The position numbers were made by a program, and so were the translations under genes. Below, in pieces: positions 41,103 to 49,905 of a stretch of 64,000 bases of DNA (position 1 is the first letter of the stretch; each line of letters starts with the position of its first letter). Origin of the DNA: Sandaracinobacteroides sp039808025. GTDB lineage: Bacteria; Pseudomonadota; Alphaproteobacteria; Sphingomonadales; Sphingomonadaceae. The notes under the pieces are model-generated. The model did no database searches. It was given only the letters and a program-made list of their open reading frames with translations, and had not been told where the DNA came from. The DNA lies in the NCBI GenBank assembly GCA_039808025.1, contig JBDHSK010000010.1:1-64000 (forward strand), read 5' to 3'.

Positions 41103-42746
41103 ATGGCCGACAGTCTTCTCTCGCCACTGCCGCCATCCAGCCCGCTGCCACCGGCCGTGACAACCCTGTTGCAGCGCCTGCGTCAGTCGCCGCCCCTGTC
41201 GCGCCCGATGATGGCCTGGCTGGGGGTGGCGGCCCTTGGGCTGCTGCTGGCCGGCTGGCTGGTGCTGCGCCCCCCTGAGCGGGCGCCACTGTTCAGCCAG
41301 TTGCCGGATGCCGACAAGGCAGCCGTGGTGGCGGCGCTGGAAGACGCGGGCCTGAAGGTGGCCCTCGATCCGCGCAGCGGGGCGGTGCTGCTTCCACCCG
41401 ACGACCACGCCCGCGCCCGCATGATGCTGGCAGCGGCCGGCCTTCCCAAGGCGGCGCCGGGCAGTGCCGATCTGCTGGCCAACATGCCGCTGGGCACCAG
41501 CCGGGCACTGGAAGGCGCCCGCCTCAAGACCGCGCAGGAACGTGAGCTGGCGCAGTCGATCGAGTCGCTCGACGGTGTGCAGGCGGCACGGGTGCTGATC
41601 GCCCAGCCCGAGTCCTCGCCGTTTGTGCGCGATCAGGCGCCGGTCACGGCTTCGATCACCCTGTCGCTGGCCCCCGGCAGGGCGCTGACCGATGGGCAGG
41701 CACGCGCCATCGTGCATCTGGTGGCGGGCGCCGTTCCCGGCCTGTCGCCAGACCGGGTGGCCATCGTCGACCAGTCGGGGCGGCTGCTTGCCGGTGACCC
41801 GGGCGGCAATGGCCGGCAACTTGATCAGCGCCTGCAGATGCAGGCCCGGATGGAGCAGCGGGCGCGTGAAGCCATCCTGGCCCTGCTGGGCCCGGTGGTG
41901 GGCGCTGACAATGTCACGGCCCAGGTGGCCATCGACCTTGATTTTGCCCAGCGTGACGAATCGCGCGAACAGTTCGATCGTGACGGGGCGCTGCGTTCGG
42001 AAGCGGTTTCGCGCAGCACCAGCGCGGAACCACGCGCCATGGGCATTCCCGGTGCGCTTACCAATACGGTGCCGGCAGCGGCCACGGTGACGGCCACGCC
42101 GCCGCCAGCCGCCAGCACTGCCCCGACCACCAGCGCCACCAGCCAGGAATCCGCCACCCGCAACTACGAGCTGGGACGCTCGATCGCGGTGACGAGCCGT
42201 CAGGGCGGGCAGGTGCGCCGGGTGACGGCAGCGGTGGCCATCCGCGCCGATGCGCTGGGGCCGCCGGCCGGGCGCGCTGCTGTCCTTGCCGAGATCCGCA
42301 CTCTGGTGGAGGGGGCGATCGGCTTTGACTCCAACCGTGGCGACAAGGTGGCCATTGCCGCCCGCACCTTTGCACCGGTTACCGAACCGGTCGTGCCGCT
42401 GTGGCAGCAGCCGCTGGCGGTGGAGGGGACCAAATGGCTGGCAACGGCGCTGGTTGCCATTGCCATTCTGCTTCTGGTGGTGCGCCCGCTGCTGAAGCGT
42501 CTGCCAGTGACGGCGGCCTCGCCTTCCCCCACGTCTGCCGCCCGGGAAGGATCTGAGGCGCTGCTGGGGGAAGGGCAGACAGCTACTACCATTGATTATG
42601 CCGCCAAGCTGGCAGAGGCGCGGCTGCTGGTGGCGACCGATGCCGCACGGGCGACGGCGGTGGCGCGGCGGCTGCTGGCCGATCCGGTGCCGACCCGGGC
42701 AGTGGCGACTGCGACAGCAGGGACAGAACCGGAGGCCGGACGATGA
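41103..42746 (+). CDS. fliF: Flagellar MS-ring protein FliF
   Basis: FliF forms the MS ring in the inner membrane, the base on which the motor is built. The 547-residue product has an N-terminal membrane span (about 35-55), ring-building domains (SLDGVQAARVLIAQPESSPF and PGLSPDRVAIVDQSGRLL are typical), a low-complexity Thr/Ala/Pro-rich region near residues 310-350, and a C-terminal membrane span (about 440-462), followed by the cytoplasmic tail that binds FliG. It overlaps fliG by 4 nt. Confidence 0.95.
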   Translation: MADSLLSPLPPSSPLPPAVTTLLQRLRQSPPLSRPMMAWLGVAALGLLLAGWLVLRPPERAPLFSQLPDADKAAVVAALEDAGLKVALDPRSGAVLLPPDDHARARMMLAAAGLPKAAPGSADLLANMPLGTSRALEGARLKTAQERELAQSIESLDGVQAARVLIAQPESSPFVRDQAPVTASITLSLAPGRALTDGQARAIVHLVAGAVPGLSPDRVAIVDQSGRLLAGDPGGNGRQLDQRLQMQARMEQRAREAILALLGPVVGADNVTAQVAIDLDFAQRDESREQFDRDGALRSEAVSRSTSAEPRAMGIPGALTNTVPAAATVTATPPPAASTAPTTSATSQESATRNYELGRSIAVTSRQGGQVRRVTAAVAIRADALGPPAGRAAVLAEIRTLVEGAIGFDSNRGDKVAIAARTFAPVTEPVVPLWQQPLAVEGTKWLATALVAIAILLLVVRPLLKRLPVTAASPSPTSAAREGSEALLGEGQTATTIDYAAKLAEARLLVATDAARATAVARRLLADPVPTRAVATATAGTEPEAGR

Positions 42747-43747
42747 CTGCACCGGCCCAGCCGCTTGACGGCGCCGAAAAGACGGCCTTGCTGCTGCTGC
42801 TTCTTGAAGAACCGCAGGCCGCCGGACTGCTGTCGCGGCTGAACCCCGGCGAGGTCGAGCAGGTGGGCCGGGCGATGCTGAATGTCGCCGAGGCCACCCC
42901 GGGCACTATCGACAGTCTGCTGGATGAAGTGCTTGACATCGCCCGGGACACGGTTGCGGTCGGCGAAGGCCCGGGAACGGTGCGCGGCCTGTTCTGGCGG
43001 GCGCTTGGCGAACAACGCGCGGATGGCATGATCGAACGGCTGGGCGGGACGGCGCGCCGGCCACTGTTCGAGGGGCTGCAATGGCTGGAGCCCTGGGCTA
43101 TCGCAACGGTGTTGCAGGGTGAGCCGGTGCAGTTGCAGGCGCTGGTGCTGGCGCGCCTGGCGCCACCGCTTGCGGCTGCCATCCTGTCGCGATTGCCGGC
43201 TGACTCCCAGCCGCAACTGATCCGGCGGCTGGCCACCATGGGCCCCGTCACCCCCGATGTGCTGGAGGCCATCGATTCGGCCCTGGGCGCGCGGCTGGCA
43301 GCGCTGAAGCCGCGGCAGCCGGTTGATGACCTGGGGGGGATGCAGCACGCCGCCGACCTCATCAATCTTGCCGGGCTCGACGAAGAGCAGGCGCTGGCAG
43401 CGCTGGCGGCAGACAATCCGGATGCCGCTTCGCGGCTGGCCGAGACCCTGTTCACCTTTGCCGATCTGGCGCGACTGGAAGAGCGGGCCTTGCAGACGCT
43501 GATCCGCACGCTTGATTCCGAATTGCTGGTGCCAGCCCTGCGTGCTGCCGATCCGGCGTTGCGCCAGCGGTTGCTCTCAGCGATGCCGCAACGCGCCGCC
43601 GAGGCGCTGGACGACGAGATAGCCAATCGCGGCCCGGTGCGGGTGGACGAGGCGCTTGCCGCCCAGAAGGAGATAGCCGCTGCTGCCCGGCGGCTGGCGG
43701 CCGAGGGCACCATCACCCTGCCCGGCAAGGGAGCGGGCCTTGTCTGA
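42743..43747 (+). CDS. fliG: Flagellar motor switch protein FliG
   Basis: FliG is the torque-generating rotor protein, 334 residues. The C-terminal torque helix retains charges matching the E. coli pattern: Arg in ALRAAD (E. coli Lys264), Arg in PQRAAEAL (Arg281), acidic pair DDE (Asp288/289) and Arg in NRGPVR (Arg297). The sequence is divergent in its N-terminal half. It overlaps fliF by 4 nt and fliH by 8 nt. Confidence 0.93.
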   Translation: MTAPAQPLDGAEKTALLLLLLEEPQAAGLLSRLNPGEVEQVGRAMLNVAEATPGTIDSLLDEVLDIARDTVAVGEGPGTVRGLFWRALGEQRADGMIERLGGTARRPLFEGLQWLEPWAIATVLQGEPVQLQALVLARLAPPLAAAILSRLPADSQPQLIRRLATMGPVTPDVLEAIDSALGARLAALKPRQPVDDLGGMQHAADLINLAGLDEEQALAALAADNPDAASRLAETLFTFADLARLEERALQTLIRTLDSELLVPALRAADPALRQRLLSAMPQRAAEALDDEIANRGPVRVDEALAAQKEIAAAARRLAAEGTITLPGKGAGLV

Positions 43748-44318
43748 CCGCCGCCGGATCAGCGCCGGGTCGGGTGTGGCGCTGTTGTTCCACAGCCCCG
43801 AGCCCCGTGTGGACGAGGCTGTCGAACGCCAGCTGGCAGCCCGCGAAGCCGTGGGCCATGCGGCCGGGGCGGCTGCCGAGCGCCTGTTGGCCGCTGAACG
43901 GATCGCGGCCATCGAAGCCGACCATGCCCGGCAACTGGCGGCGATCGCTGCGCAACATGCAGCAGAACTGGAAACCTACCATTCCCGTCAGCTGGCAGCG
44001 CTGGGCGCCCTTGATGCCGCCTTTGCCGATGCACTGCTGCCACTGGCGCTGGCGGTGGGGCGGGCATTACTGGCAACCGAGCCGCCGGCAGCAACCGTGG
44101 AATCGCTGGTGGCAGAGGTTCTGGCGGCCCTGCCGCAAACGGCGGGTGGGGTGTTGCGTGCCCCGCCCGGCGCCAGCGGGCCGGCGCCAGCAGGCTGGAC
44201 ATGGCGCGAGGATCCTGACCTTGCCCCCGGGACGGTTGTTGCCGAATGGGACGCCACCGAAGTCAGCGCTTCGCTGGCGGCGCGGCTTGCCCAGCTGGCC
44301 CACGAGATCGCACCATGA
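43740..44318 (+). CDS. fliH: Flagellar assembly protein FliH
   Basis: FliH regulates the export ATPase FliI. The 192-residue product is Ala/Glu/Arg-rich with a long helical, coiled-coil-like first half (about 25-80), as in other FliH proteins. Identity rests mainly on position between fliG and fliI and on overall character, since FliH diverges quickly. The start is a TTG that overlaps the fliG stop by 8 nt. Confidence 0.78.
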   Translation: MSDRRRISAGSGVALLFHSPEPRVDEAVERQLAAREAVGHAAGAAAERLLAAERIAAIEADHARQLAAIAAQHAAELETYHSRQLAALGALDAAFADALLPLALAVGRALLATEPPAATVESLVAEVLAALPQTAGGVLRAPPGASGPAPAGWTWREDPDLAPGTVVAEWDATEVSASLAARLAQLAHEIAP

Positions 44319-45649
44319 ACGGCCTGAGCGCCATGGCGCGACGGGCGGCGGCTCTCGACGCGCGGATTCAGGCGTTTCGTCCCGAGCCGCAGATTGCCGG
44401 ACGCATCATCGGCCATGATGGCCTGCTGATGACGGCCGAAGGCCTGCAGGCACCGGTTGGCACCCAGCTGCGGGTTGACGGCGCCGACTTTCCTCTGATG
44501 GTCGAGGTGGTGGGCTTCCGTGATGGGCGGATGCTGCTGATGGCGCTGGAGCGCGGCGCCGTCACCCCCCATGCCCGCGCGGTGCTTGCCGGCCGTGCTG
44601 ACCGCATGGCCACCGGCATGGGGCTTCTGGGGCGGGTGATCGATGGGCTGGGGTGCCCCGTTGACGGGAAGGGCCCATTGCGGGGTTGCGGCAGCGACTG
44701 GCCGTTGGCCGGCTGTCCGGTGCCGCCGCTCGACCGTAGCGAGGTGACGGAGCCGCTGCCAACCGGTGTGCGGGCGATCGATTCGCTGTTCACTCTGGGT
44801 CGTGGTCAGCGCATGGGGCTGATTGCCGGTTCGGGGGTCGGAAAATCGGTTTTGCTGCACCAGATGGTGCGCGGTGCTGCCGCTGACGCGGTTGTGGTGG
44901 CGCTGATTGGTGAACGTGGCCGAGAGATTGCCGGGTTCGTTGCGGAACTGTCGCAAGACGTGCTGGCGCGCACACTGGTGGTGGCGGTACCGGCCGATCA
45001 GCCGGGGCCATTGCGGGTGCGGGGTGCGGCAGTGGCGTTTGCCGCTGCCGAGTGGCTGCGGGCGCAGGGGAAGCATTGTCTGCTGCTGCTCGACAGCCTC
45101 ACCCGTGTTGCCCATGCCCAGCGGGAGATCGGGCTTGCCATTGGCGAACCGCCAGGGGCGCGGGGCTATCCGGCGTCGGCCTTGTCGCTCATTCCGCGGC
45201 TGGTCGAGCGGGCTGGCAATGATGCCCGCACCGGCGGCGCTGTTACTGCCCTGTTCACGGTGCTGGCCGATGGGGACGACACCATTGCCGACCCGGTGGT
45301 CGATACGGCGCGCGGCGTGCTCGATGGCCATATCGTTCTCGATCGCGCCGTGGCAGCGCGCGGCCGCTTTCCCGCCATCGATCTTGGTCACAGCATCAGC
45401 CGCACCATGTCGGCCTGCGTTTCGCCGGCGCAAATGGCGGCCGCCGCTGCGCTGCGACGCAGCGCAGCCCTGGCCGAGGCCAACCGCGATCTGGTGGCAA
45501 TGGGGGCCTGGCAGGCCGGGCAGGATGCCGAGCTCGACCGGGCATTTGCCCGTCACGCCGCACTGGAAGCCTTTGTCGGCCAGCAACGCAACGAAGTGGC
45601 TGACCATGAAGCGACGGTTGCCAGCCTGATTGCCGAGTGGGCGCCATGA
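44315..45649 (+). CDS. fliI: Flagellar export ATPase FliI
   Basis: FliI is the ATPase of the flagellar type III export apparatus. The 444-residue product shows Walker A GSGVGKS (172-178), the GERGREIAGF segment, Walker B LLLLDSLTRVAHAQREIGLA and the PPGARGYPAS motif typical of FliI. The ATG is in an ATGA overlap with fliH, and the stop overlaps fliJ likewise. Confidence 0.96.
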   Translation: MNGLSAMARRAAALDARIQAFRPEPQIAGRIIGHDGLLMTAEGLQAPVGTQLRVDGADFPLMVEVVGFRDGRMLLMALERGAVTPHARAVLAGRADRMATGMGLLGRVIDGLGCPVDGKGPLRGCGSDWPLAGCPVPPLDRSEVTEPLPTGVRAIDSLFTLGRGQRMGLIAGSGVGKSVLLHQMVRGAAADAVVVALIGERGREIAGFVAELSQDVLARTLVVAVPADQPGPLRVRGAAVAFAAAEWLRAQGKHCLLLLDSLTRVAHAQREIGLAIGEPPGARGYPASALSLIPRLVERAGNDARTGGAVTALFTVLADGDDTIADPVVDTARGVLDGHIVLDRAVAARGRFPAIDLGHSISRTMSACVSPAQMAAAAALRRSAALAEANRDLVAMGAWQAGQDAELDRAFARHAALEAFVGQQRNEVADHEATVASLIAEWAP

Positions 45650-46131
45650 GCACCACCCCCGACCCGCGGCGGCTGGCCAGACTTGGCGCCATCGCTGATC
45701 AGCGACAGCAGAAGCTGGCGCTGATCAGTTCGCAGGCCGGGCGCGCGGTGGTGATTGCCGAGCAGCGGTTGCAGCAGATCCTGACCCTGATCGCCTCTCT
45801 GCCTCAGCGCGGAGACGCCTCGGCTCTGGTGGCATCGGCGGGGTTTCGGGCAGCCCTGCAGCCAGCGGCAGATGCCGCACATCGGGATCTGGCCGATCAG
45901 CAGCAGCGGGCCGCACAGGCGCAGGCACAATGGCTGGCGGCGCGCCAGCGGCGGCAACAGATCGCCGAGCGGGTGGTGCTGGCCCGCCGCGCAGTCGCAG
46001 TGGCAGCCGAAGCACGCACCGAGCACGACCGGCCGCCACGGCCAATGACGACCGCTTTTGCCATCAACACCCATTCTGGTGGCGGGGGATCGGCCGGCGG
46101 TCGCAACCCGCAGCAAAGAGAGCAGTCATGA
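45646..46131 (+). CDS. fliJ: FliJ-like flagellar export protein
   Basis: FliJ is a small coiled-coil stalk of the export ATPase. The 161-residue product is rich in Gln, Arg and Ala, with heptad-like helices from about residue 10 to 125, and has a short Gly-rich tail. Sequence identity to known FliJ is weak; the call rests on the position between fliI and fliK, size and coiled-coil character. It overlaps both neighbours by 4 nt. Confidence 0.7.
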   Translation: MSTTPDPRRLARLGAIADQRQQKLALISSQAGRAVVIAEQRLQQILTLIASLPQRGDASALVASAGFRAALQPAADAAHRDLADQQQRAAQAQAQWLAARQRRQQIAERVVLARRAVAVAAEARTEHDRPPRPMTTAFAINTHSGGGGSAGGRNPQQREQS

Positions 46132-47570
46132 GCCCAGGACCCGTTCCCGCCCCTGCCGCAACCCTGATGGTGCCCCCGGGAAAGCCCGGTGAAGCAGTGC
46201 CACCTCTGGAAAACGGCCCGGCTTCCGGCAAGCCTGCGTTCGCAGCACTTCTGACAGTGGATAGCTCCTCCTATCAGACAGAGTCCGATCAGACAGAGTC
46301 CGATCAGACAGAGTCTGCGGCAGCTGCCGATGCGGCCATCGGGCAGGCCCGGCCATTGGCGACAGGTGCTGCCAGCGAGCCGGCAAACCCCCGGGCCGAC
46401 GCAGCAACCGATGTGCCAACTGTTGCATCGACGCTCGCTGCAACGCTCGCCCCCGTTGTTGCACCGGCTGTCGCACCGGCTGCTGCCAGTGCTGACAGCC
46501 TGTCGGGTGGTCCGAAGGGTGAGGGGCTGGCTGGTCCGCCAGACGATGCGTCAGACATTCCGTCAGACGGTTCGTCCGGCGATACAGTGGCGACGCCGGG
46601 CAGTGCCGTCGGTGTTGCGCCGATGATGCTGGTGCCGGTGCAGGTACCGACAGCATTGCCGCCCCTGCCCGGCGCAGACCGGCAGGCGGTTGGGGGTGAT
46701 GGGCTGGCGGGTGTTTCATCTGACACTCTGGCGTCGGCCGCTTCGGCATCTCAGGGCCAGCGTACCCCCGCTAGCGGCGGGGTGGTGACCGAGGCACCAG
46801 CGGGGGCGGCGGGGACGACGCACGCAGCTCCGGTCCGCGGGCTGCCGATCGCCATGTCCAGCCAGTTACCCGGTCAGAGCGGGGAAGGGGCCACGCCCGG
46901 TTCCGGCGGGGATGCCCCGTCACCGGGTCAGGAAAGCTCGCTCACTCCGGCGCGGCTGCAGCAGGCGGCGCAAGCCCAGGGTACGGCGCCGGGGTTCGAG
47001 CTTCCGCCGGCTCAGGCGGCCGTTATCCCGGCGGCGCCGACACCAACGTCACCAGCTGCTTCGATGCCGGCGGCGATGCCAGCGGCAGGGCCGGCTGGCC
47101 CCGAGACTCCGGTTGGCAACCCCGGTCAGCCGGTGCTGCATGGCGAGCCGCAGATGGCAGCCCGCGAGGTACGGGTCGATGTCAGCGCCGGTGGCAGCCT
47201 GCTGGTGGGTATCAGCATGGCCGATGAGGCCAGCGCCGGCCGGGTTACTGCCGGACTCGATCTTCTCCGCCACCAGTTGCACGCCATTGGCACCGAAGTG
47301 GAGGCAATCCGTGTGGATGTGCGGGCCGAAAGGACGCCAGATAATGGTCCGGCCGTCGACAGTGGCAGCGGCCGCCAGACGGAGGGCCAGCGACTGGCCG
47401 GCCAGTCGTCGGGGTCAGGGCAGGGGCAGCACGGTCATGGTGCGCCGGGCCTGCGCGACCATCAGCCACCCGAGCAGGGGAAAGACATGCACGACGCACC
47501 CGGAGAGTTTGCTCAGCGACGTGGCCTGATGGTCCGGCCGGGCTGGCGCAAGGTAGATCGCTATGCCTGA
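46128..47570 (+). CDS. fliK: Flagellar hook-length control protein FliK
   Basis: FliK measures hook length and switches export specificity. The 480-residue product is low-complexity (Ala, Pro, Gly, Thr) for about 340 residues, then has a short structured C-terminal region (REVRVDVSAGGSLLVGI, DLLRHQLHAIGTEVEAIRVDV) like the FliK C-terminal domain. An in-frame 15-bp repeat near the N-terminus encodes three copies of QTESD-like units. It overlaps fliJ by 4 nt; an 80-bp gap follows before fliL. Confidence 0.8.
   Translation: MSPGPVPAPAATLMVPPGKPGEAVPPLENGPASGKPAFAALLTVDSSSYQTESDQTESDQTESAAAADAAIGQARPLATGAASEPANPRADAATDVPTVASTLAATLAPVVAPAVAPAAASADSLSGGPKGEGLAGPPDDASDIPSDGSSGDTVATPGSAVGVAPMMLVPVQVPTALPPLPGADRQAVGGDGLAGVSSDTLASAASASQGQRTPASGGVVTEAPAGAAGTTHAAPVRGLPIAMSSQLPGQSGEGATPGSGGDAPSPGQESSLTPARLQQAAQAQGTAPGFELPPAQAAVIPAAPTPTSPAASMPAAMPAAGPAGPETPVGNPGQPVLHGEPQMAAREVRVDVSAGGSLLVGISMADEASAGRVTAGLDLLRHQLHAIGTEVEAIRVDVRAERTPDNGPAVDSGSGRQTEGQRLAGQSSGSGQGQHGHGAPGLRDHQPPEQGKDMHDAPGEFAQRRGLMVRPGWRKVDRYA
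46273..46317. repeat. In-frame 15-bp tandem repeat in fliK (3 copies)
   Basis: ATCAGACAGAGTCCG occurs at 46273-46287 and 46288-46302, and once with a single change (CTG) at 46303-46317. It encodes repeats of QTESD. Because the unit is a multiple of three, copy-number change alters protein length without a frameshift. Confidence 0.9.
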
Positions 47571-47650
47571 GGTGGCGGTTTCCAGTCCGTGGGTCGTGGT
47601 GCGGGCCTCTCGTCAGGGGCCCGGTGCCAGCCGCAGCCGAGGGGCCTGTC

Positions 47651-48160
47651 ATGGCTGAGGCAGCGCCCAATCCGTCATCGACGGTGGACCTGGTTCCTGC
47701 CCGCGGGTTGCTGCGCCGGCTGGTGGTGCCGCTGGGCCTGCTGCTGCTTGGCGTTGCTGCCGGTGCCGCCGGGGGCATGCTGGCACCCCGCTATCTGGAC
47801 CTGCCGATGGCAGCGGAGCCCAAGCCTCCGGTTCCCGAGGTGGCCCCGCTTGAATATATCGAGATCGACAACAGCTTCACTGCCAACCTGAAGGATTCGG
47901 GCCGCTTCATTCAGGTGCGGATCGCCGTTTCCACCCAGGCGGGCAAGCCGGTTGTCGAGGCCGTGAACCGCCATCGTATCGCTCTCATAGCAGCAGTGCT
48001 CTCCGTACTGTCGGATACAAGCGAGGCGGAACTCGAGGTAGCTGGCGGCCGCGAAGCGCTGGCCAAACGCATGCGCATTGCCATCAACGATGTTCTTCAG
48101 CGCAAGAGTGGCATCGCCGGGGTTGAGGATGTCTTCCTCACCAGTTTCGTGCTGCAATGA
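47651..48160 (+). CDS. fliL: Flagellar basal body-associated protein FliL
   Basis: FliL surrounds the stator and supports motor torque. The 169-residue product has a single N-terminal membrane span (about 22-43) and a periplasmic SPFH-like domain (YIEIDNSFTANLKDSGRFIQVRIAV). The ATG at 47651 follows GAGGGG; an upstream GTG would add nine residues. It overlaps the next gene by 4 nt. Confidence 0.9.
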   Translation: MAEAAPNPSSTVDLVPARGLLRRLVVPLGLLLLGVAAGAAGGMLAPRYLDLPMAAEPKPPVPEVAPLEYIEIDNSFTANLKDSGRFIQVRIAVSTQAGKPVVEAVNRHRIALIAAVLSVLSDTSEAELEVAGGREALAKRMRIAINDVLQRKSGIAGVEDVFLTSFVLQ

Positions 48161-49047
48161 AGACGTCGCGACCGCATTGGCGTATGGTTCCAGCGCAAGT
48201 GTCCGCGCCGGACGTGTGTGCCGCCCATGCCCCCAGCTGGTTCGATGACCTTGATTGCAGCGGATTTGCAGCCAGCCTGTCGCAACTGCTCGCCCGTGGT
48301 GCTGGCCGCCAGATCATGGCATCGACCCCCCGGCGGCCAGACGGCAGCCATAACATGGCCGCAGGGCCCTGGTGGCAGGTGGCCCGCTTCACCACAGCAG
48401 CCGGAACCCCGCTGCTGTTGTGCGCGGCCCCCGTGCTGGTGGCGGCACTGGCCGAGGCTCTGTTCGGTGGAACCGCGCAAGGTGCCGAGCCGCAGGCCCT
48501 TGAGGGACTGCCTCCGGGCAATGTCGGCTGGGCCGTGGTGGCCGGGATGCTGACAACCGGATGCGTCCGGGCGCTGGCGGCCAGCAATCGTCCGCTTGCT
48601 GACGACACGGCTGTGGTTGCCACGCGGGCGGCGCCAGTGTCTGGCGCTCTCGATGGGGTGCTTTTGCAGGTGCCCGTCGCGATCGAAGGCGTGACGGGAG
48701 ACCTGTTGCTGGTCGACTCCGCCGCCTGCGATCGGGAACCGGCGGTAACGGACCTGCCTGACCCCGAGATGTGGCGCCGCGAGGTGCGCGGGCGAACGCT
48801 TGCCATCGATTTCCCGGTAGCACTGCACCTCGACGAAATCACGATGTCTCTCACTGCCGTTTCGGCACTCAAGGTGGGGGACATCATTCCCATCGACCGG
48901 CCGCGTCGCTTTTCCGTGATGGTGGCGGGGCGGCGGATCGGCAGCGTGGCTGCCAACCGTATCGCCGGGCAGGCCGAAGCCGGAGCATATCCTGACCCCT
49001 CAGTCCCGGCGGAACGATGGTCTCTTGATGAAGGACCCCTGTCATGA
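48157..49047 (+). CDS. fliM: Divergent FliM-type flagellar motor switch protein
   Basis: FliM forms the C ring that sets rotation direction. The 296-residue product sits exactly where fliM is expected and ends in a SpoA/FliN-like domain (FPVALHLDEITMSL, ALKVGDIIPIDRPRRFSVMVAGRRIGSVAANR). The middle shows a FliM-like helix LVAALAEALFGG. It is short for FliM (usually 320-370), and the N-terminal CheY-P-binding peptide (LSQ-EIDALL type) is not visible. It may be a reduced switch protein with little or no direct CheY control. It overlaps fliL and fliN by 4 nt each. Confidence 0.75.
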   Translation: MKTSRPHWRMVPAQVSAPDVCAAHAPSWFDDLDCSGFAASLSQLLARGAGRQIMASTPRRPDGSHNMAAGPWWQVARFTTAAGTPLLLCAAPVLVAALAEALFGGTAQGAEPQALEGLPPGNVGWAVVAGMLTTGCVRALAASNRPLADDTAVVATRAAPVSGALDGVLLQVPVAIEGVTGDLLLVDSAACDREPAVTDLPDPEMWRREVRGRTLAIDFPVALHLDEITMSLTAVSALKVGDIIPIDRPRRFSVMVAGRRIGSVAANRIAGQAEAGAYPDPSVPAERWSLDEGPLS

Positions 49048-49568
49048 CTGCACTTCCCACCGAACCGCTGGTGCCGGGGGTTGATCGTCCATCGTTACGC
49101 ATCAGCGAGGAAGACATTTTGCCCGGCGCCGACGCCGGCAGTGCCGCGGATGTGCCCGGCGATCCGCCTGAGACGGGGCCCGTGCATGCTGCGCCCACCC
49201 CTGAGGCGGGGGCAGGTCAGCGGCGATCCGATGGCGGGCTGCGCGATGGGGTGCGTGATGATGTCTGGGGCAACCGCCGCGAGGGCCGTTCGTTGCTGCC
49301 GCCGTTGCTTGCCGGAATCGAAGTTACCTTGTCGGTGGAAATCGGCAGCCATCGCCTGCCGCTTGGCGATCTGATGGCCGTCGATCCCGGCCAGATTTTT
49401 GCGCTCGACCGTCTGACCAGCGAGCCGGTGACCGTGCTGGTGAATGGCAAGCCCTTCGCCCGAGGCGAGATCGTGACGATGGGAGACCGCTTCGGCGTGC
49501 AACTTCTGGAAATCGAGGGGATGAGCGAGTCGACGCATCTGCGGGAAGGGGCCGGCCATGATCGCTGA
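49044..49568 (+). CDS. fliN: Flagellar motor switch protein FliN
   Basis: FliN forms the base of the C ring and docks export substrates. The 174-residue product has a poorly conserved N-terminal 90 residues and the C-terminal SpoA domain (IEVTLSVEIGSHRLPLGDLMAVDPGQIFALDR, then VLVNGKPFARGEIVTMGDRFGVQLLEI). The start overlaps the FliM-type gene by 4 nt and the stop overlaps fliO by 11 nt. Confidence 0.9.
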   Translation: MTALPTEPLVPGVDRPSLRISEEDILPGADAGSAADVPGDPPETGPVHAAPTPEAGAGQRRSDGGLRDGVRDDVWGNRREGRSLLPPLLAGIEVTLSVEIGSHRLPLGDLMAVDPGQIFALDRLTSEPVTVLVNGKPFARGEIVTMGDRFGVQLLEIEGMSESTHLREGAGHDR

Positions 49569-49905
49569 GTTTCTCACCCGTCTGGCAGTGGCGCTGCCAC
49601 TGGTGACGGGTCTTGCCGTACTGGTGCTGGTGGCGGTCAAAAAGGGGTGGATCGTACTTCCCGGACTCCGCTTCCCGGGGTTTCCGCGGTCGCCGCTGAC
49701 GTGGCGGTTTGCAGCGCGCAGGGGCGTGGCCGAGTCGCAGGGGCTGCGGGTGCTGGGTGTGCATGCCATTGCGCCAGCGGCACGGGTGGCGGTTATCCGT
49801 TTTCACGGGCGCGAGCATCTGCTTGCCGTGAACGGCCAGTCGCTGCTGCTGATCGCCAGCGAGGAAATGACGGTCTGCAATGATGGCGACGGTGGCCGGC
49901 CATGA
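49558..49905 (+). CDS. fliO: Flagellar biosynthesis protein FliO
   Basis: FliO helps to assemble the FliP core of the export gate. The 115-residue product has one membrane span (about 10-30) and a small cytoplasmic domain with a pattern common in FliO (LRVLGVHAIAPAARVAVIRFHGREHLLAV). The call rests on position between fliN and fliP and on this layout. It overlaps fliP by 4 nt. Confidence 0.82.
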   Translation: MIAEFLTRLAVALPLVTGLAVLVLVAVKKGWIVLPGLRFPGFPRSPLTWRFAARRGVAESQGLRVLGVHAIAPAARVAVIRFHGREHLLAVNGQSLLLIASEEMTVCNDGDGGRP

